43,171 bases of DNA from Clostridiales bacterium (GTDB taxonomy: Bacteria > Bacillota > Clostridia > Lachnospirales > JAISER01). The notes under the pieces are model-generated. The model saw only the letters and a list, made by a program, of their open reading frames with translations, was not told where the DNA came from and did no database searches. Location: assembly GCA_031263985.1 (NCBI GenBank), contig JAISER010000018.1, forward strand, positions 1-43,171, read 5' to 3'. Shown one piece after another: positions 7,449-15,462 of this stretch (position 1 is the stretch's first letter; every line of letters starts with the position of its first letter). Made by a program: the position numbers and the translations under genes.

Positions 7449-8423
7449 ATGAGTCCAGATGATGGCGCGGCGCCCAAACCGCCCGTCATAGTCATAGCGG
7501 GGCCTACCGCGTCAGGAAAAACCGCGGTGTCAATAAGACTCGCTGAAAAAATCGGCGGCGAGATTATATCGGCGGATTCCATGCAAGTATATAAACGTAT
7601 GGATATCGGCACGGCGAAGCCGACGCGTAAAGAGCGTCGCGGCGTAAGGCATTATATGCTGGACGAAGTCGCGCCCGACGAGGAATTTTCGGCGGCCGAG
7701 TTTACAAAACGCGCCGCTCTTTACGCGCGGGATATTCTTGCGAGAGGCAAGGCCCTCATACTGGCCGGCGGTTCGGGTTTTTATATAAACGCTTTTCTGA
7801 CCGAAGCGCGTTTCGCGCGGACGGAAAACGATTACGCTTACCGCGCCGAACTGTCGGAAACAGTTTCAAAACGCGGAGCCGTTTTTTTACACGAACGGCT
7901 TAAAGATGTCGATCCGGTTTCATACGACAAAATTCACTTTAATGATGTGAAGCGCGTGATACGCGCGCTAGAGTTTTATAAACTTACGGGCGAGCGCATA
8001 TCGGAACATAACCGAAGAGAGAAGCTTCGCCCCGCCGCTTATGACGCCGCGTTCTTCACGCTATCGCCCGATAGACAGGTGCTGTATGAACGCGTTGAGC
8101 GCCGAGCGGACCTCATGATGGCCGCCGGGCTGTTGGACGAAACGCGCGGACTTCTCGAAATGGGTTACGACCGAAGCCTAACCGCTATGCAAGGGTTGGG
8201 GTATAAGGAGGCTGTCAGCGCGTTGAAAGGCGAAAGCTCCGTCGAGGACGCCGTGTCCGCTTTAAAACGGAATACGCGGCGTTTCGCTAAAAGACAGATG
8301 ACATGGTTTAAAAACCAAAATGACGGGGTTTGGGTAGACATAGGTGAGGGTTGCGACGCTGAACGCATAGCGGAGAACATACTGGAGATGTATAATGAGC
8401 GTCTGAACGGCAAAGACTTTTAG
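7449..8423 (+). CDS. miaA: tRNA dimethylallyltransferase MiaA
   Basis: MiaA adds a dimethylallyl group to N6 of A37 in tRNAs reading UNN codons. The 324-residue protein has the P-loop GPTASGKT (18-25), the acceptor-site DSMQVYK (43-49) and DIGTAKPT. It also has the GGSGFYINAFL segment, the VKRVIRALEFY region, and AMQGLGYKE. The C-terminal part includes RRFAKRQMTWF, typical of the family. The roughly ten-residue extension before the first strand is longer than in many relatives. Its neighbour hfq is a classic partner, as in Enterobacteria and several Bacillota. Confidence 0.96.
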   Translation: MSPDDGAAPKPPVIVIAGPTASGKTAVSIRLAEKIGGEIISADSMQVYKRMDIGTAKPTRKERRGVRHYMLDEVAPDEEFSAAEFTKRAALYARDILARGKALILAGGSGFYINAFLTEARFARTENDYAYRAELSETVSKRGAVFLHERLKDVDPVSYDKIHFNDVKRVIRALEFYKLTGERISEHNRREKLRPAAYDAAFFTLSPDRQVLYERVERRADLMMAAGLLDETRGLLEMGYDRSLTAMQGLGYKEAVSALKGESSVEDAVSALKRNTRRFAKRQMTWFKNQNDGVWVDIGEGCDAERIAENILEMYNERLNGKDF

Positions 8424-8521
8424 TATTGGAGAAAAGTTCCGTTTGGCCGCGATTTTTTCGAACAGCCGACGGCGAACTTCGTTTGTTTCACGGGCAACGC
8501 GAGTTAGCGGTCTTAATAACG

Positions 8522-8620
8522 CTGAGCTCAGTTTGAAACATATCTAAACCGGGCGAGGCTTCGCGAAAAAGACTGGCGTGAAAAAGGCCGTTCGTATGGT
8601 TATGGTGAGTTCAATATAAA
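8522..8620 (+). repeat. Repeat family B, copy B1
   Basis: It runs from CTGAGCTCAGTTTGAAACAT to GAGTTCAATATAAA. It shares the core CTAAACCGGGCGAGGCTTC with B3 and B5, and GGCGTGAAAAAGGCCGTTCG with B2. It sits in the 223-base gap between miaA and hfq and ends about 25 bases before the hfq start. The two ends are weakly inverted repeats (CTCAGT / GAGTTCA). Confidence 0.6.
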
Positions 8621-8646
8621 TACAAAAGATTAGGAGAAACTGTCCA

Positions 8647-8877
8647 ATGAACAAAAATTTACAGGACTATATTTTGAACGAAATGCGCAAAAACGGAATT
8701 GTCGTAACGATTTTTTTGGTGAATGGCTTTCAAATTACCGGCGAGATCAAGAGCTTCGACAGCTATGTGATAGTTGTCGAAGCGGGAGGTAAGACTCAAA
8801 TGATTTATAAGCACGCTATATCCACGATGGCGCCGTCTAGGAACATTCCTTCGTTTAACGTCAATAGCGGAGAATGA
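8647..8877 (+). CDS. hfq: RNA chaperone Hfq
   Basis: Hfq forms a hexameric ring that binds small RNAs and mRNAs. The 76-residue product carries the Sm1 region VTIFLVNGFQITGEIKSFDSYVIVV and the Sm2 signature YKHAISTMAPS. N-terminal NLQDYILNEMRKNGI is also typical. The start is supported by TTAGGAG upstream. The stop overlaps the next ATG as ATGA. The tail after the Sm core is short, as is usual in Bacillota Hfq. Confidence 0.97.
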   Translation: MNKNLQDYILNEMRKNGIVVTIFLVNGFQITGEIKSFDSYVIVVEAGGKTQMIYKHAISTMAPSRNIPSFNVNSGE

Positions 8878-10160
8878 AAGAAACCTTCGACGCTTTAGAG
8901 CGCGCCTTTGGGATTGACAAAAAAGTCATACGATTTTGTCATGGAGTCGAAAAAAACGTCAAGGATCTTTTTGAACAGGCTGATGAAAACGCCGTAATAA
9001 ATCAGGCGAAGACATTGGCGGCGATGCAGCGCGCGAAATTGAGCGAAACGCATTTTTTCCCGGCGACGGGCTACGGCTACAACGACGCTGGACGCGACGC
9101 GCTTGAGCGGATTTACGCGGACGTGTTTAATGTCGAGTCGACGCTTGTCCGCCCGCAAATCATCTCAGGCACTCACGCGCTTAAAACCACGCTTTTCGGC
9201 AACTTGCGCCACGGAGACGAACTGATCTCGCCTGTCGGCAAACCGTATGACACGCTTGAAGGCGTTATAGGCGCTCGCGAAGCGAGAGGTTCGCTTAAAG
9301 AGCATGGCGTGGTCTATAAACAAGTTGAGTTCAAAGCGGACGGATCCGTAGATTTTGACGGCATAAAAGCGGCCGTTACGCCAAAAACGAAGATGGCCTC
9401 TATTCAAAGGTCAAAGGGCTATGAGTGGCGTCGCGCGCTTTCTATACCGGAAATAAAGGAAATTATCGCGTTTATTAAAGGCGTTAAATCTGACGTGATA
9501 TGCATGGTTGACAACTGTTACGGCGAGTTTACGGACACGCTCGAGCCTAGCGACGTCGGCGCCGATTTGACGGTCGGGTCGCTTATTAAAAACCCCGGCG
9601 GCGGCCTCGCGACAGTCGGGGGTTATATAGCCGGCAAGTCGCTTTATGTGGAAAACGCGGCGTTTCATCTAAGCTCCCCCGGTCTTGGGCGCGAAGTAGG
9701 CCCGTCGCTTGGCATGACGCGCGCGTTCGCTCAGGGGCTTTTTCTCGCGCCGTCGGTAACGGCGTCAGCGCTTAAATGCGCTATTTTCGCGTCAGCTGTC
9801 TTTGACGCGCTCGGTTGCGAAGTTAACCCTAAACCATTTGAAAAACGATCTGATATTGTACAAGCGATAAAAATGCGCGATGCGAAGAGCGTTATAGCGT
9901 TTTGCCGCGGCGTGCAGAAGAGCGCGCCGGTAGATAGTTTCGTAACGCCGGAACCATGGCCCATGCCCGGCTATAACTGCGACGTGATAATGGCGGCCGG
10001 TTCTTTTATTCAGGGTTCGTCGATCGAGCTGAGCGCCGACGCGCCGCTTAAGGAGCCGTATATCGCATATATGCAGGGCGGCCTGACGTGGTCGCACGCC
10101 AAGGTCGGCGTGATTATCGCGTTGAACCATATGGTTAAAGAAGGGCTGTTTAAGGTTTAG
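8874..10160 (+). CDS. PLP-dependent methionine gamma-lyase-like protein (YnbB / aluminium-resistance family)
   Basis: A fold-type I pyridoxal-phosphate enzyme of 428 residues, from the group annotated as cystathionine beta-lyase involved in aluminium resistance (COG4100). Visible hallmarks are FFPATGYGYNDAGRDALERIYADVF, the RPQIISGTHAL cofactor region and the VDNCYGEFT aspartate. GSLIKNPGGG contains the probable Schiff-base lysine, and the C-terminal MQGGLTWSHAKVGV is characteristic. The reaction is not firmly known. The ATG overlaps the hfq stop. The miaA-hfq-YnbB order is seen in other Bacillota and suggests one transcript. Confidence 0.9.
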   Translation: MKETFDALERAFGIDKKVIRFCHGVEKNVKDLFEQADENAVINQAKTLAAMQRAKLSETHFFPATGYGYNDAGRDALERIYADVFNVESTLVRPQIISGTHALKTTLFGNLRHGDELISPVGKPYDTLEGVIGAREARGSLKEHGVVYKQVEFKADGSVDFDGIKAAVTPKTKMASIQRSKGYEWRRALSIPEIKEIIAFIKGVKSDVICMVDNCYGEFTDTLEPSDVGADLTVGSLIKNPGGGLATVGGYIAGKSLYVENAAFHLSSPGLGREVGPSLGMTRAFAQGLFLAPSVTASALKCAIFASAVFDALGCEVNPKPFEKRSDIVQAIKMRDAKSVIAFCRGVQKSAPVDSFVTPEPWPMPGYNCDVIMAAGSFIQGSSIELSADAPLKEPYIAYMQGGLTWSHAKVGVIIALNHMVKEGLFKV

Positions 10161-10186
10161 CGCCCGCTTAAGATATTCATTCCGCG

Positions 10187-10240
10187 TTTGGCGAAAAAAT
10201 CATCACAAAAATCCGCTAAAAGCGAGATCTTGAACAGACT
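10187..10240 (+). repeat. Repeat family A, fragment A2
   Basis: It holds only the right end of family A: AAAAATCCGCTAAAAGCG followed by AGATCTTGAACAG, closely matching the right end of A7. It lies directly before the tandem C array. Confidence 0.6.
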
Positions 10241-10256
10241 TTTAGAAAAACAAAAA

Positions 10257-10373
10257 TGACTATCCGGACAAGTCATAAAGACCTTGGGACTCCGCCCCAA
10301 ACCCCGCCGGGGTCTTCGACCCCGGACCCCACGCCGCGCATTCGCGCGGCTTCATGAAACGATTGAATAGTCA
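10257..10373 (+). repeat. Repeat family C, copy C1 (117-bp MITE-like element)
   Basis: It starts TGACTATCC and ends GAATAGTCA, an inverted terminal repeat with one mismatch. The interior contains two strong GC hairpin regions, one around ACCCCGCCGGGGTC and one around CGCCGCGCATTCGCGCGGC. It is the first of three copies starting exactly 130 bases apart. A 13-base AT-rich spacer follows. Confidence 0.85.
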
Positions 10374-10386
10374 TAATAAATAAGGA

Positions 10387-10503
10387 TGACTATCCAGAAA
10401 AGTCATAAAGACCTTGGGACTCCGCCCCAAACTCCGCCGAGGTCTTCGACCCCGGACCCCACGCCGCGCATTCGCGCGCCTTCATGAAACGATTGAATAG
10501 TCA
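10387..10503 (+). repeat. Repeat family C, copy C2
   Basis: Same length as C1 and C3 and nearly identical to them. The start TGACTATCCAG and end GAATAGTCA are retained. It is separated from C1 by TAATAAATAAGGA and from C3 by TAATAAATAAAGA. Confidence 0.85.
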
Positions 10504-10516
10504 TAATAAATAAAGA

Positions 10517-10633
10517 TGACCATCCAGAAAAGTCATAAAGACCTTGGGACTCCGCCCCAAACCCCGCCGGGGTCTTCGACCCCGGACCCCGCGCCGCGCA
10601 TTCGCGCGCCTTCATGAAATGATTGGATAGTCA
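10517..10633 (+). repeat. Repeat family C, copy C3
   Basis: Third member of the 130-bp tandem. It starts TGACCATCCAG (one change) and ends TTGGATAGTCA. Short reading frames spanning 10403-10757 arise from these repeats and are not genes. Confidence 0.85.
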
Positions 10634-10898
10634 TAAAAACAAAATAATTGAGAAGTTGAATGACGCCTATTTTCTGTTGTTCAGTCGCGCCGCGGGTGGT
10701 TCTTGGAAACACCGCGGCGCTTTTTACGCCGTTTTTCAAGAATCGGCGCTGTGACAAGCGGGACGTTGACGCGCTGGAAGAGGATTAACGCCGCAAGCGC
10801 CTTGGAGTCGCGGGCATTCGCCTGAACGGCGGTATGCGGCTTGACGCGCGAGCCGGTTCGCGCGTCCGGATAGGATGTCTGACTAACCGTCTTATCTA
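10634..10898. other. Intergenic stretch between repeats
   Basis: This roughly 265-base segment lies between the C array and A3. It holds one strong hairpin with a T run (10687-10725) and no reading frame with recognisable protein similarity or ribosome binding site. Confidence 0.5.
10687..10725 (+). terminator. Rho-independent terminator
   Basis: GCGCCGCGGGTG (10687-10698) pairs with CACCGCGGCGC (10710-10720), with one bulged G, and is followed by TTTTTA. It is the first good terminator after the hpf-to-YnbB gene run, about 530 bases past the last stop, with the C array lying between. Confidence 0.75.
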
Positions 10899-11017
10899 AG
10901 AGCCTGTTCAAAATCTTCGTTTCGCGTCTTTTCGGCTCATCTCCCGCCATGCCTCGCCAGCGCTCTTTGCGTATATTCTTTGAACGCGCGGCGTTTGCGC
11001 TTAAAAAAACAGGCTCT
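10899..11017 (+). repeat. Repeat family A, copy A3 (internally deleted)
   Basis: It begins AGAGCCTGTTCAAAATCTTC and ends AACAGGCTCT. It keeps the CGTCTTTTCGGCTCAT and GCGTATATTCTTTGAA segments seen in A6 but lacks the AAATCCGCTAAAAGCGAG part. At 119 bp it is shorter than A1. Confidence 0.75.
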
Positions 11018-11039
11018 AAAATAAATTCGTTTATATGGT

Positions 11040-11068
11040 TTGATTATTTTACATAGATTTGGTATAAT
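11040..11068 (+). promoter_or_regulatory. Predicted sigma-A promoter for the ArAE-HutD fusion gene
   Basis: A -35 TTGATT (11040-11045) and a perfect -10 TATAAT (11063-11068) are separated by 17 bases. A transcript from here would carry the whole C4 element as a structured leader of about 200 bases before the start codon. Confidence 0.7.
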
Positions 11069-11132
11069 AACATTCCAATGAAAAAACGCGTTCGCTTCGC
11101 GCGATAAACGCGGCGTAACAAATAAATAAAGA

Positions 11133-11244
11133 TGACTATCCAAATAAGTCATAAAGACCTTGGGACTCCGCCCCAAACCCCGCCGGGGTTTTCGACCCCG
11201 GACGCCGCGCATTCGCGCGGCTTCATGAAACGATCGGATAGTCA
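11133..11244 (+). repeat. Repeat family C, copy C4 (in a 5' leader)
   Basis: It starts TGACTATCC and ends GGATAGTCA, a perfect 9-bp inverted repeat. It is 112 bp because about five bases are missing between the two internal hairpins. The AAATAAATAAAGA before it matches the spacers of the tandem array. It lies between the predicted promoter and the ribosome binding site of the next gene, and its frame is open into that gene. Confidence 0.85.
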
Positions 11245-11278
11245 TATAAATAAAAATAAAAGAGGAAGAGCTTTTTTT

Positions 11279-12403
11279 ATGTCTAGGTTAATTAGTTTGC
11301 CGCATATCGGGCTTAGAAACATAAAAACGTCAATAGCCGTTTTTATATGTTTGGTGCTATACTATTTTTTTAACAGGCAAGGGGTTTTACTGGCGGCCGC
11401 GGCCGCTTTGCTATGTATGCAGGACAGCGTGGAAAAATCAATAACCGACGGGTTTAACCGCGCGCTCGGCACGGTCATGGGCGGCGCGCTTGGCATAGCG
11501 TTTAAATATTTTGAACTGATGAGCATTAACGTATATTTCGCTTTTATAGTATGTATGTTATGCGTGTCAACGCTTATTTACGTTTGCGTTTTAATCAACC
11601 GCAAGAGTATGGTCGCTATAACGTGCATAGTGTTTCTCGCGGTAGCGGTCAACCCGATGACGGCCGATTACCCGGTGGAATACGCGGTGGGCAGGGTTAT
11701 AGACACTATAGTCGGCATAGTGATAGCCGTAGCGGTCAATCGCTTTTTTTTCATACCGCAGCGTATGAGAGTCAAAAGCGAAAAAGGCGAAGGAGCCAAT
11801 TTTTCGTACGCGTTTAAACGAGCGGATCACATGCCGATTATCGATTGGGAAGGAGGCGTCTTTTCAGAGATATATATAAGTCCGCGCGGCGCCGTTTTTG
11901 ATGAATGGAATTTTGTTTGGCGCTTTGCGGTCGTAAGCGTGAACCGCAGTGAGACGCGGCTGAAAAAGGCGGAAGGGTACCGTCGCGCGATAATGCCTTT
12001 GGAAAGCGACGTTCGCGTAGGAATTAAGGGCATGGACGACACGGTTATAACGCGGTATGGAAACGAAACGTTCGACGCCGGTCGAGGGGCCGTTTTTTTG
12101 GGCAATGGTAGGAACTTGCACCTTATATTTAAAGATGGGATTTCGCTTGAGATGAGCGAAATAATGAGCGGCGAAACGTTTGACGTCGACAAAAATGGCG
12201 TGACGGCGATTTACAGCTTATACGACGGCGTGAAGGCTTCGCTTAGCGTAGATGGGAAGGAAGTTTTCGTCGGAACGCTTAATGAAGGCGATTTTATCAG
12301 CTTTGACGATTTAGAGCGTGGAACGATTACAATAGACGCGGCGGAAGGGCTCGCCAGCGGGCCGGCGGCGGTTCGCGTAGCGTCGCTTTCGTCTATAAGT
12401 TAA
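11279..12403 (+). CDS. Fusion of aromatic-acid-exporter-like membrane domain with HutD/Ves cupin
   Basis: The 374-residue product has two parts. Residues 1-160 are hydrophobic with several membrane segments and resemble the N-terminal half of aromatic acid exporter (ArAE/FUSC-like) proteins: a short amphipathic start, LRNIKTSIAVFICLVLYYF, then GFNRALGTVMGGALGIAF. From about 180 to the end it matches the HutD/Ves cupin family: W190-EGG, SEIYISP, NFVWRFAVVSVNRSET, EGYRRAIMPLE and later FDAGRGAVFLG. HutD proteins are small soluble proteins linked to histidine use; this one would face the cytosol, tethered to the membrane. The start at 11279 has AGAGGAAGAG upstream. The frame stays open upstream through repeat C4 but has no separate binding site there. 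Function is unknown. Confidence 0.75.
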   Translation: MSRLISLPHIGLRNIKTSIAVFICLVLYYFFNRQGVLLAAAAALLCMQDSVEKSITDGFNRALGTVMGGALGIAFKYFELMSINVYFAFIVCMLCVSTLIYVCVLINRKSMVAITCIVFLAVAVNPMTADYPVEYAVGRVIDTIVGIVIAVAVNRFFFIPQRMRVKSEKGEGANFSYAFKRADHMPIIDWEGGVFSEIYISPRGAVFDEWNFVWRFAVVSVNRSETRLKKAEGYRRAIMPLESDVRVGIKGMDDTVITRYGNETFDAGRGAVFLGNGRNLHLIFKDGISLEMSEIMSGETFDVDKNGVTAIYSLYDGVKASLSVDGKEVFVGTLNEGDFISFDDLERGTITIDAAEGLASGPAAVRVASLSSIS

Positions 12404-12439
12404 CTCCATTAAAACATGCCGTAAAAGGGGGAGCGACAT

Positions 12440-12940
12440 ATGAACGTAAAGAAAATCACGATTTTATCATTTTTGATTGCGCTTAACGTGGTTTTAACGA
12501 GAGTTTTGTCTTTCGAAACGACGACGATAAGGATAAGTTTCGCGTTTTTGCCGATAGCGATTGGCGGCGTTATGTTTGGACCGGTTTGGGGCGGCGCCGC
12601 GGCCGCGCTCGCGGATGTCATAGGCATGGCGTTGCTGCCGAAAGCTCAGTTTTTCCCGGGCTTTACGATTTCGGCGTTTTTGACTGGGGCGGTCTACGGA
12701 CTGCTGGCGCGCGGAAATAAAGCGACCGCGGCGCGCGTGTTCATTGCCAGCGCCATTGTGTGCGTCGTTATCAACTTCGGGTTGGATACGCTGTGGCTGA
12801 GCATGTTGTATGACAGAGGCGTTTTGGCGATGCTGCCGGGCAGAGTCGTCAAAAACGCCGTAATGCTGGCTGTACAACCAGCGTTAATACTTATAACGCT
12901 AAAAGCTTTAAAGATAAGAATCGGCGCGGCGGAGCGTTAA
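12440..12940 (+). CDS. folT: ECF transporter folate-binding S component FolT
   Basis: FolT is the membrane S component that captures folate and passes it to the shared ECF module. The 166-residue product is almost wholly hydrophobic, with about six membrane segments. It has the family's opening (ITILSFLIALNVVLTRVLSF), FLPIAIGGVMFGPVWGGAAAALADVIG, FPGFTISAFLTGAVYGLL and a central NFGLDTLWLSML. Ribosome binding site AAAGGGGGAG is well placed. No ECF ATPase or T component lies in the window, as expected for a group II system with a distant shared module. No tetrahydrofolate riboswitch is visible in the 36-base gap upstream. Confidence 0.88.
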   Translation: MNVKKITILSFLIALNVVLTRVLSFETTTIRISFAFLPIAIGGVMFGPVWGGAAAALADVIGMALLPKAQFFPGFTISAFLTGAVYGLLARGNKATAARVFIASAIVCVVINFGLDTLWLSMLYDRGVLAMLPGRVVKNAVMLAVQPALILITLKALKIRIGAAER

Positions 12941-12952
12941 GCGCTTTCGCGG

Positions 12953-12983
12953 AGGACTTGGGGGACGGCGTCCTCCAAGTCCT
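12953..12983 (+). terminator. Strong 14-bp hairpin between folT and recJ
   Basis: AGGACTTGGGGGAC (12953-12966) pairs with GTCCTCCAAGTCCT (12970-12983) across a GGC loop, with one G-U pair. The T tract after it is only TTTCG. It could act as a terminator for folT, or as a processing or stabilising hairpin ahead of recJ. Confidence 0.5.
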
Positions 12984-13035
12984 TTCGAATCCGCTAACGT
13001 TTTATAATTCGCTTAGGAACGGAGGGCGCCGAAAT

Positions 13036-14847
13036 ATGACGGAGACGCCGCTGGCAAAATGGATAATAAAAAACGAAAGCGCGAACATAAAACTTATGTC
13101 AGAGACGCTTTCCATATCTGAAATTACGGCGCGAGCGCTTGTAAACAGACAAATACGTTCAAAAAACGCGGCGTTGCGTTTTTTATACCCTGAAATGACC
13201 TTTTTGCGAGATGCGTCGGTCATGAAAGACATGCCAAAAGCCATAGAGATTGCGGCGGACAGCGTGATAAAGGGCGAACGTATTTTTATTTTTGGCGATT
13301 ATGACGCGGACGGGGTGATGAGCTGCTCTATACTGTATAAGGCGTTGAGGGAACTGGGCGCTGAGGCGTATTATTACATACCGGACCGGATGAAAGAAGG
13401 CTACGGATTTACTATGACTTCCGTAGAGCGGTTGCGCGCGTTCGGCGCCAAGCTTGTGATAACGTGCGACAACGGCATAGCTTCGGCGGCTGAAGCGGAC
13501 GCCATGCGCGATTTAGGCGTCCGCCTGGTCATTATAGACCATCATGAGCCGCCGTTTGTCGCGGATGAAACCGGTCGGCGGGTTCAAATCATTCCGAAAG
13601 CCGACGCTGTAGTAAACCCGAAGCGCTTTGATTGCGTATATCCTTTTAAGGAGCTTTGCGCGGCGGGCATATCTTATAAATTCGCTGAGCTACTATACAG
13701 GCGTTTTGACAAGCCGTTTTTAAAAGGTAAAGAGATGTTGACGCTGGCGATGACCGCCACTTTTTGCGACGTTGTGGATTTGACGGACGAAAACCGCGTT
13801 ATAGCCAAACAGGGACTGGACGTATTAAACGCCGACAACGCGGTAAACGCCGGGCTTCTGGCGCTTATTAAGGAAAAAGGGCTTTTCGGCAAGATCATAG
13901 GCTCTTATGCCGTCGGCTTCATAATAGGCCCGTGCGTGAACGCGACAGGGCGGCTTGGACACGCGGCTATGGCGGCGGACATGATAACCGCTGAAAACGA
14001 CGAGGAAGCCGAAACGCTGGCGGCGCGTCTGTCAGAGTTGAACGAGACGCGCAAGGCTATGACGGCGCGCGCCGTGGAAACCGCGGCGGACATTATATAT
14101 GAAAACGACATGGAAAACGATAAGGTTTTAGTAGTGTTCGATAAAGAGGCGCACGAGAGCGTGGCCGGCATAGTGGCGGGACGGCTGAGGGAACGTTTTT
14201 GCCGTCCGGCTATAGTCGTTACGCGTTCTGAAAGCGGCGCGCTGAAAGGTTCGGGGCGCTCCGTAGAGGGATATAATATGTTCGAAGCGCTTTACGAGAG
14301 CAGGGACGCGCTGGAGCGGTTCGGGGGTCACGCTATGGCGGCCGGGCTTTCCATACGAGAGGAAAACCTGGACAAGCTGCGCCGCTGTCTCAACGCTTTA
14401 TGCGCGCTTGACGCGTCGGATTTCAGACGTTTTATAAACATAGACGATAAATTGAAGCTGTCAGATGTGACGTTCGCGCTCGCGAACGAGCTGAAACGCC
14501 TGGAACCGTGGGGGAAAGGCAACCCCGAGCCGCTGTTTTTGACCGAGGACGCGCGGCCGCGTTCGGTTCGGCTTATCGACGCCAAAGACATGGTTATTTT
14601 GACGTTTGAGGCTGATAAGGGCCGATACATAAAAGGTTTATGCTTTGGACAGGCCGGCGTTTTCAGGGAACGGATATCGGCCGCGTTTGAGCCATACCAG
14701 GCGCGGAAGATAATGAACGGCGTTTTGAGGGGGTTAAATTTTAGCTTAGATATTGTTTACGCCGTGGACATAAACGAGTATAATAATGATATAAGCGTGC
14801 AGCTAAAAATAAAGGATTTCGCTGTACGGCGAGCGTCTAATATATAA
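13036..14847 (+). CDS. recJ: Single-stranded-DNA-specific 5'-3' exonuclease RecJ
   Basis: RecJ degrades single-stranded DNA 5' to 3' in recombination and mismatch repair. The 603-residue protein carries the DHH-family motifs: GDYDADG (87-93), TCDNGIAS (143-150), DHHEPP (168-173), CDVVDLTDENR and GPCVNATGRLGHA. The DHHA1 domain has GRSVEGYNMFEAL and GGHAMAAGL, and a C-terminal OB-fold region follows. The ATG at 13036 is chosen because GGAGGGCG lies just upstream. An in-frame TTG at 12958 falls inside the hairpin above and would add 26 residues unlike RecJ. recJ followed by apt is a common Bacillota arrangement. Confidence 0.95.
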   Translation: MTETPLAKWIIKNESANIKLMSETLSISEITARALVNRQIRSKNAALRFLYPEMTFLRDASVMKDMPKAIEIAADSVIKGERIFIFGDYDADGVMSCSILYKALRELGAEAYYYIPDRMKEGYGFTMTSVERLRAFGAKLVITCDNGIASAAEADAMRDLGVRLVIIDHHEPPFVADETGRRVQIIPKADAVVNPKRFDCVYPFKELCAAGISYKFAELLYRRFDKPFLKGKEMLTLAMTATFCDVVDLTDENRVIAKQGLDVLNADNAVNAGLLALIKEKGLFGKIIGSYAVGFIIGPCVNATGRLGHAAMAADMITAENDEEAETLAARLSELNETRKAMTARAVETAADIIYENDMENDKVLVVFDKEAHESVAGIVAGRLRERFCRPAIVVTRSESGALKGSGRSVEGYNMFEALYESRDALERFGGHAMAAGLSIREENLDKLRRCLNALCALDASDFRRFINIDDKLKLSDVTFALANELKRLEPWGKGNPEPLFLTEDARPRSVRLIDAKDMVILTFEADKGRYIKGLCFGQAGVFRERISAAFEPYQARKIMNGVLRGLNFSLDIVYAVDINEYNNDISVQLKIKDFAVRRASNI

Positions 14848-14949
14848 ATTATTTGGTAAAACTTACTATGGGGATATTATAAACGCGTTGGCGCTCGGTT
14901 GTAATGACAAATGAAGACGCCGCGTGACTAACGCGTCGGGGGTGTGCGA

Positions 14950-15462
14950 ATGGATCTGAAGAGCGTTATACGCTCGATTCCGGATTTTCCGCGAAAAGGC
15001 ATTATTTTCAGAGATATTACGACTGTGTTGAACGACTCCGCGGCGTTCCGTTTCGCTGTGGACGCGATGACCGAAAAATTGGAAGGCGTGGAGTTCGACG
15101 CGATAGTCGCGCCGGAATCTCGCGGGTTTATATTTGGCGCCGCCTTGGCGTACAATATGGGCAAAGCGTTCGTACCCGCGCGCAAGCCGGGGAAACTACC
15201 GTATAATACCATTAGACAAGATTACGCGCTCGAATACGGCGAGGATGCGGTTGAAATCCACTCGGACGCGGTATCGCGTGGGCGCAGAGCCGTTATCGTC
15301 GATGATTTGCTCGCGACCGGCGGCACGTGCTCCGCTATCGCCGATCTGCTGAACGGAGCGGGATGCAAGACTGCGGCGGCCGTATTTTTGATAGAGCTTG
15401 CCGCGCTGGGCGGACGCCATAGGTTAGACGGCCTTGACGTGCGTTCCGTCGTTGTTTATTGA
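14950..15462 (+). CDS. apt: Adenine phosphoribosyltransferase
   Basis: Apt salvages adenine to AMP with PRPP. The 170-residue protein has the expected length. It shows [46 protein letters not shown] and the PRPP-binding [13 protein letters not shown]. The ATG is taken as start because GGGGGTG lies six bases upstream; the GTG at 14944 is too close to it. The stop overlaps the ispF start as TTGA. relA, the usual next gene in many relatives, is replaced here by ispF. Confidence 0.96.
   Translation: MDLKSVIRSIPDFPRKGIIFRDITTVLNDSAAFRFAVDAMTEKLEGVEFDAIVAPESRGFIFGAALAYNMGKAFVPARKPGKLPYNTIRQDYALEYGEDAVEIHSDAVSRGRRAVIVDDLLATGGTCSAIADLLNGAGCKTAAAVFLIELAALGGRHRLDGLDVRSVVVY

Noticed and set aside
10257..10633. 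CRISPR array
   Set aside because: The repeats are 117 bp with terminal inverted repeats and only three units, with nearly identical 13-base spacers; no cas genes are present.
10403..10757. Minus-strand open frames of 70-74 codons with near-identical protein sequences
   Set aside because: They are generated by translating the tandem C repeats; the similarity is of the DNA repeat, and there are no ribosome binding sites.
12404..12439. Tetrahydrofolate riboswitch before folT
   Set aside because: The gap is only 36 bases, too short for the known aptamer.
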